Source of the DNA: DASZVB01 sp035545855
GTDB taxonomy: Bacteria > Myxococcota_A > Polyangia > Polyangiales > Polyangiaceae
Assembly (NCBI GenBank): GCA_035545855.1
Contig: DASZXK010000034.1
Location: forward strand, 45,602-109,601
DNA: 64,000 nucleotides
Direction of reading: 5' to 3'
Shown piece by piece: positions 52,701 through 60,287 of this stretch (position 1 is its first letter; the number at the start of each line of letters is the position of its first letter). A model generated the notes under the pieces. The model searched no databases. It had not been told where the DNA came from and saw only the letters and a program-made list of their open reading frames with translations. The position numbers and the translations under genes were made by a program.

Positions 52701-55323
52701 GATGGCGCACGCCTTCGACCGGTACTTCGAGACTACCGGCCTCTTCGGCACGCCGACGAGCTGCCTCGGGATGATCGATCGCCTGAAGGAGATGGGCGTA
52801 TCCGAGGTGGCGTGCCTCGTCGACTTCGGCGTCGACGAGGACGCCGTCCTCGCGTCGCTCTCACGGCTCGCGGAGCTCCGGACGGCGAGCAACCCGGGCG
52901 GCGCGGCGCTCACCGTGGACCGCTCGCTCGCGGCGCAGCTCCGGCGTCATTCCGTGACGCACCTCCAGTGCACGCCGTCGCTCGCGGCGATGCTCGCCTC
53001 GGATCCGGAGGCGCTTTCCGGTCTCGGCGGGCTCCGGAAGCTGATGCTCGGCGGGGAGGCGCTCCCGACGTCTCTCCTCGAGCGGCTCGCGCCGGTGCTC
53101 CGCGGCGATCTCCTCAACATGTACGGCCCCACGGAGACCACCATCTGGTCGACGACCGCCCGGGTGGATCCGGCGAGCGGCAAGGTCACGCTCGGTCGAG
53201 CCATCGCCAACACGGAGGTCTACGTCGTGGATCGTTCTCTCCGCGCGCTCCCCGTGGGCGTCCCGGGAGAGCTGCTCATCGGCGGCGACGGGGTCGCTCG
53301 CGGGTACCTCGGTCGGCCCGAGCTCACGAGGGAGCGCTTCGTCCCGAACCCGTTCCGGACACCCGAGCGGGGCGGAAGCCGCCGTCTCTATCGGACCGGA
53401 GACCTCGTCCGGTTCCTGCCGAACGGCGATCTGGAGTTCCTCGGGCGGATCGATCACCAGTTGAAGATCCGCGGCTACCGCATCGAGCTCGGGGAGATCG
53501 AGTCGCTCCTCACGCGGCATCCGGCCGTCGCCGAGAGCGTCGTCGTGGCGCAGAAGAGCGAATCCTCCGGGGACGCGCGCCTCGTCGCCTACGTGATTCC
53601 GGCTGCGGCGACACGCGGGGCGCCGCCCGCGGACGGCGCCGGGCAGTGGCAGACGATCTGGAACGAGACGTACCGCGGAGGTGGGGAGGCGCCCGAGGAC
53701 GCGGCGCTCGACATCGCGGGCTGGGTGAGCAGCTACACCGGAGAGCTCATCCCCGAGAGCGAGATGCGGGAATGGGTCGAGCACACGGTGAAGCGCATCC
53801 TCGCGCTCGCGCCGTCTCGCGTGCTCGAGATCGGGTGCGGCACGGGCATGCTGCTCTACCGCGTCGCGCCCTCCACCGCCCGATACACGGGCATCGATTT
53901 TTCCCCCGAGGCCCTCGAGAAGATCCGCCGGGAGCTCGAGCCGCGCGGCCTCTCGCAGGTCGAGCTCCTCGAAAAGCGCGCCGATCAGCTGCGGGAGCTC
54001 GAGCCCGGCGCGTACGACACGGTCGTCTTGAACTCGGTCCTCCAGTACTTCCCCGACGTCCAGTACTTCGTGAAGGTCGTGGAGGACGTGCTCGCGCTCC
54101 TCGCGCCCGGCGGCTCCTTCTTCGTCGGGGACGTCCGGAGCCTGTCGCTCCTCGAGGCGTTCCACACGTCGATCGAGCTCGAGCGGGCGGAGGACGGGAC
54201 GCCCGCCGCGGAGATCCGGGAGCGCGTGGAACGGCGTGTCGCGTCCGAGCGGGAGCTCACGCTCGCCCCCGGGCTGTTCGACGCGCTCCGCCGCAAGTTC
54301 ACGGACGTCGCGGACGTCACCGTTCAGCTCAAGCCGGGCACGGCCGACAACGAGCTCACGCGATTCCGGTACGACGTCGTTATCCGGAAGAAGAAGGACG
54401 GCGAGGCGCCGCGCTCCGCCCGCGGCGGGGCGCCCGCGCAGAGTCCGTCGCTCGAGGCCCTCGCCGTCGCGATGCAGGGCGGCGCGAATTCGGGCGTCGT
54501 TCGAGACGTCCTGAACGGCCGCGTGGCTCGGGACGTGCGCGCGGTGGAGCTCCTCCGCACCACGCTCCGGGACGGCACGGCGAAGGACGTCCGGGACGCG
54601 CTCTCGGCGCTTCCTCGCGGCGAGAGCCCGGAGTTCGCGTATCGGCTCGCGGCGGAGCTCGACGTCCCCGGCGCGCAGGTCACCTGGGCCGCGTCCGGCG
54701 CGGTGGATCGCTTCGACGTCGGTCTTTCGCGGGACGGCGTTCCTCCCGCGGGCATCGGCGTTGCCGGAACCGCGGGCGAGCACTGGGAAGCGTACGCGAA
54801 TCGTCCCGTGCACGCCGGCGGAGGGGAGGGGCTCCCGACGGAGCTCCGAGCCTACCTCCGGGAGCGGCTCCCGGAGTTCATGGTCCCGGCGGCGTTCGTC
54901 GTGATGGACGCGTTCCCGCTCACCCCGAACGGGAAGATCGATCGGAAGGCCCTCCCCGAGCCCGAGCGCGCTCATCGCGCGTCCACGGAAGCGTACGCGG
55001 CGCCGACGACGGAGCTCGAGCGCAAGATCGCCGCCGTGTGGCAGGATCTCCTCTCGCTCGATCACATCGGGGTGAAGGACAACTTCTTCGACCTCGGCGC
55101 GAACTCCTTCCTCATGGTGCAGGCGAGCACCAAGCTCCGGGACGCGCTCGGGATGCCGGTGTCCCTCGTGGATCTCTTCCGGTACACGTCCGTCGGGGCG
55201 CTCGCCGCGCGCCTCGGCGATTCGGGAGCGGAAGGCGCCGCTGCGAAGGAAGGTCAGGAACGCGCCCAGGCGAGAAAGGACGCGATGGCGCGGCGGAGGG
55301 ACGCCCGCGCGCGCGCCCGCTGA
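49702..55323 (+). CDS. NRPS module C-A(luciferase-like monooxygenase)-A(methyltransferase)-A-T
   Basis: 1873 residues from the ATG at 49702. C domain (about 5-440) with SHSILDG (His144) in the HHxxxDG position. A domain from about 470: A3 FTSGSTGRPKG at ~615, A4 SISFDISVLELFW at ~660 (Asp664). It is then interrupted at 705-1062 by a flavin-dependent luciferase-like monooxygenase (FTAVWTPERHFHAFGG, SFASGWHASDF). The A domain resumes with A5 NMYGPTETT (~1140), A7 YRTGD and A8 KIRGYRIELGEIE (~1255), and is interrupted again by a SAM methyltransferase (motif I VLEIGCGTG, ~1374). A9/A10 (LPEFMVP, NGKIDRKALP, Lys1745) close it. T domain Ser1802 (LGANSF). No TE; the highly charged C-terminal tail could be a docking element. 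The pocket residues spell about DILQMGMIWK, close to the glycine code. Confidence 0.93.
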   Translation: MASVAAVDSYPLTPTQHGMLFHAIQFPHSGVDVEQMVATFSHEMDISAFERAWARVMAEHPILHSRYAWEGLATPVQEVVPGLPLRFEFTDVTALPESEQRRTFDERLAADRREGFDFASGPLFRVILFRTKTAEYRCLFSYSHSILDGCVSAVVKEVFATYDAFRRGEEPVFEKRTPYKDHVLWLGKHLAENADAAAGFFRTLLAGFASHTKLAVERQDSSLSEGLGHRHHFFSLGKATSDSLRRLSDAHGLNPPAFVEAAWAVVLGAFSGEDDVVFGFTRECRRSSVPGAAGTIGLFINTVPVRARLSVDDTVLGLVQKMREQQVAVRQHEHTSLVDVLKVADVPRGTPLFESLIVFNGYHNDTLMRSWGGDFEKRTFDFVDQTNFPLNLMAFADEDIHFKLSHDAGRFEESVGARLADAVKIVLQAMAEHPEATLRDLPRFSPSETALVDRWNETGVRYERACIHRLFERQAKRSPAQTALIFRDASCTYAELDARSNVLARRLQADGVGPDVLVGVFVERGIEMMVALLAILKAGGAYVPMDPAYPRDRLAMMLEDAHAPVVVTVPRLVSKLPPHAAKVVKVDLAELALPPGGAAEEAPLESPVGPDDLAYVIFTSGSTGRPKGVMIEHGNVSNFFRGMDERLGADDPGVWLALTSISFDISVLELFWTLTRGFTVVIQESIDETALATAERKTSQNPARMDFSLFYFASDSGRPGSAQYRLLIEGAKFADQNGFTAVWTPERHFHAFGGLYPNPSVTSAALAVLTTRVQLRAGSVVVPLHNPIRCAEEWSVVDNLSNGRVGLSFASGWHASDFAIMPDNFARRRELMWEGIETIRALFRGEAVPAKTGDGRDQTVKMYPPSVQKSPPIWITAGGSPETFTLAGKMGANILTNLLVMKTDDLVKNIQAYRAAYAAAGHPGTGHVTLMLHTFVGDDLEEVRERVRGPFMEYLRTSTDLINKARWEMTAFAQRDKQRAPATESKTDLSDLSPEEMDAMMAHAFDRYFETTGLFGTPTSCLGMIDRLKEMGVSEVACLVDFGVDEDAVLASLSRLAELRTASNPGGAALTVDRSLAAQLRRHSVTHLQCTPSLAAMLASDPEALSGLGGLRKLMLGGEALPTSLLERLAPVLRGDLLNMYGPTETTIWSTTARVDPASGKVTLGRAIANTEVYVVDRSLRALPVGVPGELLIGGDGVARGYLGRPELTRERFVPNPFRTPERGGSRRLYRTGDLVRFLPNGDLEFLGRIDHQLKIRGYRIELGEIESLLTRHPAVAESVVVAQKSESSGDARLVAYVIPAAATRGAPPADGAGQWQTIWNETYRGGGEAPEDAALDIAGWVSSYTGELIPESEMREWVEHTVKRILALAPSRVLEIGCGTGMLLYRVAPSTARYTGIDFSPEALEKIRRELEPRGLSQVELLEKRADQLRELEPGAYDTVVLNSVLQYFPDVQYFVKVVEDVLALLAPGGSFFVGDVRSLSLLEAFHTSIELERAEDGTPAAEIRERVERRVASERELTLAPGLFDALRRKFTDVADVTVQLKPGTADNELTRFRYDVVIRKKKDGEAPRSARGGAPAQSPSLEALAVAMQGGANSGVVRDVLNGRVARDVRAVELLRTTLRDGTAKDVRDALSALPRGESPEFAYRLAAELDVPGAQVTWAASGAVDRFDVGLSRDGVPPAGIGVAGTAGEHWEAYANRPVHAGGGEGLPTELRAYLRERLPEFMVPAAFVVMDAFPLTPNGKIDRKALPEPERAHRASTEAYAAPTTELERKIAAVWQDLLSLDHIGVKDNFFDLGANSFLMVQASTKLRDALGMPVSLVDLFRYTSVGALAARLGDSGAEGAAAKEGQERAQARKDAMARRRDARARAR

Positions 55324-55329
55324 TCGGGC

Positions 55330-55752
55330 TCAGGCTCGATCTTCCGTGTTCCGGAGGAAGTCCGCGACGTCGGCGAAGCGTCTCCGGAGGTACGCGCGCA
55401 CGTCCTCCGGGACGCTCGGGTGCTCCAGCGCGGCGTTCATGCACCGGAGCCAGGCGTCCCGGAGCGCCGAGTCCACCTTCACGTGGGCGTGCCGCATGCG
55501 GAGCCGCGGGTGTCCGTGCGCGCGCGAATAGTCGTTCGGGCCGCCGAGCCATTCCACGAGGAACAGCGTGAACCGATCCCGGACGACCGGCGCGACGCGC
55601 GCTCCCGACTCGTCCTTCCGGTGCACGGCGACGAGGGCCGGCTCGTGCGCGTCCATGTGGTCGTAGAACCGCGCCGCGAGCGCCACGGCGGCGTCCCGGC
55701 CGAGGGCGTCGTACGGGGTGAAGTCGGGGCCGAGCGGGGGACGATCCGTCAT
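55330..55752 (-). CDS. glbO: group II truncated hemoglobin
   Basis: 140 residues. Tyr30 (ARFYDHM, B10), Trp68 (VEWLGG) and the group II heme-pocket phrase HGHPRLRMRHAHVKV with proximal His88 identify a truncated globin of the trHbO class. These bind O2, CO or peroxide and are linked to oxidative metabolism or protection. Start at 55752; a longer upstream frame is Arg-rich and runs over the divergent gene. Its stop is 6 bp from the NRPS stop (convergent); no role in the biosynthetic cluster is implied. Confidence 0.9.
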   Translation of the reverse strand: MTDRPPLGPDFTPYDALGRDAAVALAARFYDHMDAHEPALVAVHRKDESGARVAPVVRDRFTLFLVEWLGGPNDYSRAHGHPRLRMRHAHVKVDSALRDAWLRCMNAALEHPSVPEDVRAYLRRRFADVADFLRNTEDRA

Positions 55753-55855
55753 GATCGAGCGAAGCGACCCTAGTGCCGCGGCGGTCATTCGCAAAGGGCA
55801 GGGGCCGGACCGGCCGCGCGTTGACGGCTCTCGCGGCGGGTGGTCGGATCGCGCG

Positions 55856-56551
55856 ATGCAGGAGCTCACCCTCCCGGGGGCCGCCGGTGATCCCTCGACC
55901 CCAGCCGTCGCGGCGCTGCCGCCTGGAGCCCGGCGCGGCATGGTGGTCATCCACGAGATCTTCGGCCGCCAGCCGGAGATCGACCGCGTCGTCCTGCGGT
56001 TCGCGGAGGCCGGGTACGCGACCGTCGCGCCGGATCTCTTCGCCGACGGGATGCTCCGGTGCATGCGGGCCGTCGTGGGCGAACTCGCGGAACGGAAGAA
56101 CTCGCTCCCCGTCCGGCGCACCGTCGCCGCTCGGGATTGGCTGATGCGCGAGACGGGTCTCCCGGAGAAGAAGATCGGAATCATCGGGTTCTGCTTCGGA
56201 GGGATGTTCGCGCTCGTCGTGGGGCATGCCTTCGGTGCGGTCTCGACGAACTACGGGGCGCGCGTCCCGGCGACGGACGTGCTCCGCGGAATGGGACCCG
56301 TCATCGGCTGCTACGGCGGCCGGGATCTCGTCACGAAGCGTCAGCCCGGGATCCTCGAGCGGCGGCTCGCCCGCGTGGGTGTGACGCCGGAGCTCCACGT
56401 CTATCCCGACGCCGGGCATTCGTTTCTGACCGACGGCCACCACCCGATCGCTAGCGCCGCGTCGTGGCCGATCATGCACGTCGGTTTCCACGAACGCTCG
56501 GCGCAGGACGCCTGGCCCAAGATCATGGACTTCTTCGAACGCTCGCTCTGA
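55856..56551 (+). CDS. dienelactone hydrolase family protein
   Basis: 231 residues, alpha/beta hydrolase fold with the Cys-Asp-His triad of dienelactone hydrolases: Cys113 in GFCFGG, Asp157 in GGRDLVT and His188 in DAGHSF. The IHEIFGRQPEI oxyanion region is typical. Hydrolyses dienelactones or related esters; the natural substrate is not evident and no aromatic-degradation genes are nearby. ATG at 55856. Divergent from the globin gene with about 100 bp between them. Confidence 0.9.
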   Translation: MQELTLPGAAGDPSTPAVAALPPGARRGMVVIHEIFGRQPEIDRVVLRFAEAGYATVAPDLFADGMLRCMRAVVGELAERKNSLPVRRTVAARDWLMRETGLPEKKIGIIGFCFGGMFALVVGHAFGAVSTNYGARVPATDVLRGMGPVIGCYGGRDLVTKRQPGILERRLARVGVTPELHVYPDAGHSFLTDGHHPIASAASWPIMHVGFHERSAQDAWPKIMDFFERSL

Positions 56552-56554
56552 AGG

Positions 56555-56980
56555 TCAGACGGGAGAAGGAGCCCGCTCCGGCGACCGCACGAGGAGGACC
56601 GTCAGCGGAGCGACCAGCGCCCACTGGACCGCGGTGAACGCCGTTTCGATCAGCAGGTAGTGCGGGACGGAGGTCATGACGTTCTTGGCGGCGACGGCGA
56701 TCGTCGTGAAGCTCCACGAGAGCACGGCGCCGAACGCCGCATACGCGAGGATGCGCTTCGTCTTCCCGTCGACCTGCGCCGCAAACGTCTGCTCGAACAC
56801 CCACGCGAACAGGAACGCCTGGAGCGTCATCGAGAGGAAGCCGAACGGAATGATGACGTCTTTCCGATACATCGCGAGGGCCTCGTAGTAGCCCTTGAAG
56901 AGCACGAGGTGCCACACGAAGCCGAGCGCGAACGTCGGTACGAGGTAGGCGAGCGCTCCGATTCCCAGCCGGCGCATCAT
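56555..56980 (-). CDS. small four-helix membrane protein (DUF1761-like)
   Basis: 141 residues with four membrane helices (ALAYLVPTFALGFVWHLVLF, FLSMTLQAFLFAWVFEQ, ILAYAAFGAVLSWSFTT, TAFTAVQWALVAPLTVLLV) and the YYEALAMYR stretch between helices 1 and 2. It resembles DUF1761-type proteins; function unknown. The start (ATG at 56980, with a second ATG right after) overlaps the stop of the TfoX gene, so it is the last gene of the ArsR operon. Confidence 0.7.
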   Translation of the reverse strand: MMRRLGIGALAYLVPTFALGFVWHLVLFKGYYEALAMYRKDVIIPFGFLSMTLQAFLFAWVFEQTFAAQVDGKTKRILAYAAFGAVLSWSFTTIAVAAKNVMTSVPHYLLIETAFTAVQWALVAPLTVLLVRSPERAPSPV

Positions 56981-57375
56981 GTCCGGCCTCCCGCCCGCGC
57001 CCTGGGCATCCCCGTCTTCTTCACTCGCGCCTTCTTTGCCGCCTTCGGTTGCGGCGCCTTCGCGGGAAGCGTTTCCACGTGGGCCCTCGCGCGATCCACC
57101 CAGCCCTTCACGGTGCGGGCGTCGAGCGGGATCCCCGCGACGCGGACGTAGCCCGACATGGTGCGGCCGCGCATCACCATGGGCGACGCTCCAGGGCGCT
57201 CGAGCGCCTCCGCGTCCCCGTCCTTTCCCACTCGCACGAGGAGGCCCCGGTCCGAGACGGCGACGGCCATGTTGCCGCGGAGCATGAACCCGATGCCGCC
57301 GAACATCTTCACCTCGGCGACGTTTGGCACATCCGAAAGTGCCTTCCGAACGTTCTCTGCGAGCTTCTCGTCCAT
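56977..57375 (-). CDS. TfoX N-terminal-domain protein
   Basis: 132 residues. The first ~100 residues match the TfoX_N domain (VAEVKMFGGIGFMLRGNMAVAVSD, LLVRVGKDGDAEAL, GRTMSGYVRV), followed by a Lys/Ala/Pro-rich basic tail that may bind nucleic acid or simply be flexible. In gamma-proteobacteria TfoX controls competence, but isolated TfoX_N proteins in operons with ArsR and SRPBCC genes are widespread and uncharacterised. 15 bp after the SRPBCC gene. Confidence 0.85.
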   Translation of the reverse strand: MDEKLAENVRKALSDVPNVAEVKMFGGIGFMLRGNMAVAVSDRGLLVRVGKDGDAEALERPGASPMVMRGRTMSGYVRVAGIPLDARTVKGWVDRARAHVETLPAKAPQPKAAKKARVKKTGMPRARAGGRT

Positions 57376-57390
57376 CGTTCGCCTCGCTCC

Positions 57391-57837
57391 TCAGTGACGC
57401 GCGGCGAAGTGTGCCGCGAGGTTCTCCAGGGCGCCCGTCCAACCCTGCCGGTGACGGTCGTTCGCGTCGGCCCTGCCGAAGCGATCGTGCCGGATCACGA
57501 CCTCCGTGCCGCCCGTCGTCGCCGAGAGGCTCACGGTCACCTCCGATTCGATCCCTGCGTGCACGTCCGGCGGCTCGATGAGCCAGGTGAACACGATGCG
57601 GGCCGGCTTCCGGATCTCCCGGTACACGCCGCCGACGATCATGCGCTCTCCGGTGGGGACGTCGTACGCGAATCGGTAGGCCCCGCCGACGCGAAAATCC
57701 AGGGAGAGGACGGTGAGCTTCACGTCGGGCGAGGGGCGGAGCCAGCGCGCGACGAGGGCGGCATCCGAGAAGGCCGCGAAGACTCGCTCGGCGCTCGCGG
57801 CGAGCGTGCGCCGGACTTTCACGCCCTGGGTGCTCAC
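57391..57837 (-). CDS. SRPBCC/AHSA1-type protein
   Basis: 148 residues, START-like fold of the AHSA1 branch: VRRTLAASAERVFAAFSDAALVARWL at the start, GGAYRFAYDVP in the middle and HDRFGRADANDRHRQGWTGALENLAAHF at the end, which is typical of these genes paired with ArsR regulators. Probably binds a small hydrophobic ligand. A GTG start at 57837 overlaps the ArsR stop by 4 bp (GTGA), indicating translational coupling. Confidence 0.88.
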   Translation of the reverse strand: MSTQGVKVRRTLAASAERVFAAFSDAALVARWLRPSPDVKLTVLSLDFRVGGAYRFAYDVPTGERMIVGGVYREIRKPARIVFTWLIEPPDVHAGIESEVTVSLSATTGGTEVVIRHDRFGRADANDRHRQGWTGALENLAAHFAARH

Positions 57838-58166
57838 TGGTCCTCCATCAGGAGGCGCTCGAGCTCGCCGAGGGCGCCCGTCCAGAAGCGCCGGTGCCGT
57901 TCGATCCATCCGCCCGCGTGCTGGAGCGGCTCCTGGCGCAGACGGAAGCGGTGCACGCGGCCCTCCACCGTTCGCTCCACGAGGCGGGCCCTTTCGAGCA
58001 CCTTCAGGTGTTTCGAGATCGTCGGCTGCGCGGAGTCGAACCTTTGCCCGAGCTCGCCCGCGCTTCGAGACTCTCCTCCCGCGAGCGCGTGGATCATCGC
58101 GCGACGGGTCGGGTCCGACAGGGCGTGGAAGGTGCGATCCAGCACCGATTCCCGATGCATAGCCAT
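57834..58166 (-). CDS. ArsR-family transcriptional repressor
   Basis: 110 residues with a winged helix-turn-helix (HALSDPTRRAMIHALAGGE, SAGELGQRFDSAQPTISKHLKVLERARLV). No Cys metal site is seen, which fits the metal-free branch that partners with SRPBCC proteins. The start at 58166 lies inside a perfect 16-bp palindrome, a natural site for self-repression of the four-gene operon ArsR - SRPBCC - TfoX_N - membrane protein. The longer frame upstream is discounted. Confidence 0.9.
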   Translation of the reverse strand: MAMHRESVLDRTFHALSDPTRRAMIHALAGGESRSAGELGQRFDSAQPTISKHLKVLERARLVERTVEGRVHRFRLRQEPLQHAGGWIERHRRFWTGALGELERLLMEDQ

Positions 58167-58174
58167 ATGGCTAT
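58159..58174. promoter_or_regulatory. ArsR operator candidate, perfect 16-bp palindrome
   Basis: atagccatatggctat is fully self-complementary and straddles the ArsR start codon. It is AT-rich compared with its surroundings. ArsR/SmtB proteins bind such dyads near their own start, so autoregulation is likely. Binding is not proven. Confidence 0.75.
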
Positions 58175-58224
58175 ACGTTATTCGGCGCGCCGTCAAGCCC
58201 GTCGCGGGCGCGACGCGCCCGGGT

Positions 58225-58629
58225 TCAGCCGAACGGCTCGTAGCAGTCGAACGTCTCGACCGAGGCGACGCGGCCATCCCGCGTTTCGACGAACTGCGCG
58301 ATGTGCGCCGTGAGCACCTGGCCCGCGCGGAACGGCCCGACGTCCCTCGCGACGGTGCCCGTCCAGGTGAGGCGAATCACGGCGAGGCTCCCGATGTCGT
58401 ACGCGGCGAGCACCTTCCAGTCCTGGTGCGAGAGGAGCCCCGCGCCGGCCGTGGACGCCGCGAGCATGTCCTTCAGCGTCGCCCGCGCTCCCTTCGGTTT
58501 GACGAGGTTCGGGTGCTCCGTCGTGACCGCGTCTTCCGTGAGGAAGGGGCGGAGGGCATCGCCGTGCTTGCCGGATTGGATGGCCTCGTAGAAGGCGCGG
58601 GCGATCTCGGACGGGGCCTTCGTCGTCAT
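58225..58629 (-). CDS. SnoaL-like / NTF2-fold protein
   Basis: 134 residues of the NTF2-like fold: PSEIARAFYEAIQSGKHGDALRPFL at the start, LSHQDWKVLAAYDIGSLAVIRLTWTGTV and GQVLTAHIAQFVETRDGRVASVETFDCYEPF at the end, as in ketosteroid-isomerase-like/SnoaL proteins. Many are small-molecule isomerases or hydrolases, others have no known activity. ATG at 58629; it lies 58 bp before the ArsR start in the same direction, but the ArsR operator sits between them. Confidence 0.85.
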   Translation of the reverse strand: MTTKAPSEIARAFYEAIQSGKHGDALRPFLTEDAVTTEHPNLVKPKGARATLKDMLAASTAGAGLLSHQDWKVLAAYDIGSLAVIRLTWTGTVARDVGPFRAGQVLTAHIAQFVETRDGRVASVETFDCYEPFG

Positions 58630-58748
58630 GGCCGATCCGTACCGCGGTCGGGCCGCGTCGGGGAGCCGTCCGTGCCCCGTCTCGGCCAGGGTTTTGGCCG
58701 CACCGGCGCCTTGCCGGGCCGCGTCGGGCCGGGATACTTCTCTCTGCC

Positions 58749-60287
58749 ATGCGCTCTTTTCCGCTCGGCCTTCCGTCACGCGTTCTCGCAGCTCTCGCCC
58801 TCGTCCTGCTCGCGGCCGGGTGCTCGAGCGACGACCAGAAGGCGACCCTTGGGTCCTCGACCGGCGCCGACGGCGGAGGCTCTCCGGACAGCGGCACCGG
58901 CTACGTCCCGACCGGTCCGACCGCGAAGGTGGTGAAGCTCCTCACCGGCGGGAAGGGGCTGAACCTCGCCGCCGCGCGGCCGGACCCGCTGCCGTCCGGG
59001 TGGGTGGAGGAGGAATACGAGGTGCAAGGGACGGCCGTCTCGTACGCGAGCGCGGGCGACGCCGCGCTTCCCGCCGACGGCACGTACGCGCTCCGCGAGG
59101 ATCAGTCGGCGGACTACCGGACGCGGATCGTCGTGCGCCGACCCGGTACGAACGCGGACTTCAACGGCACCGTCGTCGTCGAGTGGCTCAACGTGAGCGG
59201 CGGCGTGGATGCGAACCCGGACTACGCGTACACGTCCGCGGAGCTCTTCCGCGGCGGTTACGTGTGGATCGGCGTCTCCGCGCAGCTCATCGGCATCGAG
59301 GGAGGGCAGGTCCTCGTCTCGACGCCGGTGAGCGACCAGGCCGGCGCGGGCAAGGGACTCCGCGTGCTGGATCCGGACCGCTACTCGGACCTCCACCACC
59401 CCGGCGACGCGTTCGCGTACGACCTGTTCACGCAGGTCGGGCGCCTCGCGCGAGTCCCGGAGGCAGCCGGTGGCGTCCTCGGCGACCTCGCACCGAAGCG
59501 AGTCCTCGGCATCGGAGAATCCCAGTCCGCGTTCATGCTGACGACCTACGTCGACGGAATCCATCCGCTCGCGCACGCGTTCGACGGCTTCCTGCTCCAC
59601 AGCCGCGGCGGAGGCGCGCCGCCGCTCGGCGAAGCAGGCAAGGGAATCGATCTGCTCCAGGGTCTCGGCGCGCAGGCGACGCGCATCCGGACGGACCTCG
59701 CCGAGCCCGTGCTCATGATGGAGACGGAGACGGACCTCCTCTACGTCATCAATTATTTTCCGGCGCGGCAGGACGATTCGGACAAGGTGCACACCTGGGA
59801 GATCGCCGGGACCGCTCACGCCGACGCCTATCTCCTCGGAGACATCGGCGCGACGTTCGGGTGCCCGAAGGCGCTCAACGCCGGCCCTGGCCACTTCGTC
59901 GCCAAGTCCGCGCTCCGGCACCTGGATCAGTGGGTACGAACCGGCGAGGCGCCTCCCACGTCGCCGCGCCTCGACGTGCAGGGGAGCCCGCCGAGCTACG
60001 CGGTGGACGGGAACGGGAACGTCACGGGCGGCATCCGGACGCCGGAAGTGGACGTGCCCGTCGACACGCTGTCCGGCGCGCCGCCCGGCGGCAGCATCGC
60101 CTGTCAGCTCTTCGGTTCCACGACCCCGCTGCCCGCCGACCGTCTCGCGACCCTCTATTCCTCCGCGGCGGCGTACACGGCCGCGTACGGCGCGGCGGCC
60201 GACTCGGCCGTCCAGAGCGGGTTCGTGCTGCCGGAGGACAAGGACGCGCTCCTCGCGGACGCGCATCCGGATCGCATCGCGCCCTGA
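58749..60287 (+). CDS. lipoprotein, alpha/beta hydrolase-domain enzyme
   Basis: 512 residues. Signal peptide with lipobox LLAAGC, short Gly/Ser tether, then an alpha/beta hydrolase of the large uncharacterised secreted type: GTVVVEWLNVSGGVDANPDY, GYVWIGVSAQ, nucleophile elbow LGIGESQSA (Ser), an acidic/Thr region PVLMMETETDLL and IAGTAHADAYL (His). Probably a secreted esterase anchored to the envelope. Divergent from the SnoaL-like gene, with 119 bp between starts. A 7-bp GC hairpin without a T run follows the stop (60302-60318). Confidence 0.85.
   Translation: MRSFPLGLPSRVLAALALVLLAAGCSSDDQKATLGSSTGADGGGSPDSGTGYVPTGPTAKVVKLLTGGKGLNLAAARPDPLPSGWVEEEYEVQGTAVSYASAGDAALPADGTYALREDQSADYRTRIVVRRPGTNADFNGTVVVEWLNVSGGVDANPDYAYTSAELFRGGYVWIGVSAQLIGIEGGQVLVSTPVSDQAGAGKGLRVLDPDRYSDLHHPGDAFAYDLFTQVGRLARVPEAAGGVLGDLAPKRVLGIGESQSAFMLTTYVDGIHPLAHAFDGFLLHSRGGGAPPLGEAGKGIDLLQGLGAQATRIRTDLAEPVLMMETETDLLYVINYFPARQDDSDKVHTWEIAGTAHADAYLLGDIGATFGCPKALNAGPGHFVAKSALRHLDQWVRTGEAPPTSPRLDVQGSPPSYAVDGNGNVTGGIRTPEVDVPVDTLSGAPPGGSIACQLFGSTTPLPADRLATLYSSAAAYTAAYGAAADSAVQSGFVLPEDKDALLADAHPDRIAP

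Noticed and set aside
49516..55571. Long minus- and plus-strand frames over the NRPS gene (up to 1064 codons)
   Set aside because: Same reason: low-complexity Arg-rich translation and full conflict with the NRPS reading.
55330..56551. Globin and dienelactone hydrolase as tailoring genes of the NRPS/PKS cluster
   Set aside because: Convergent or divergent orientation and general housekeeping-type families; no evidence of functional link.
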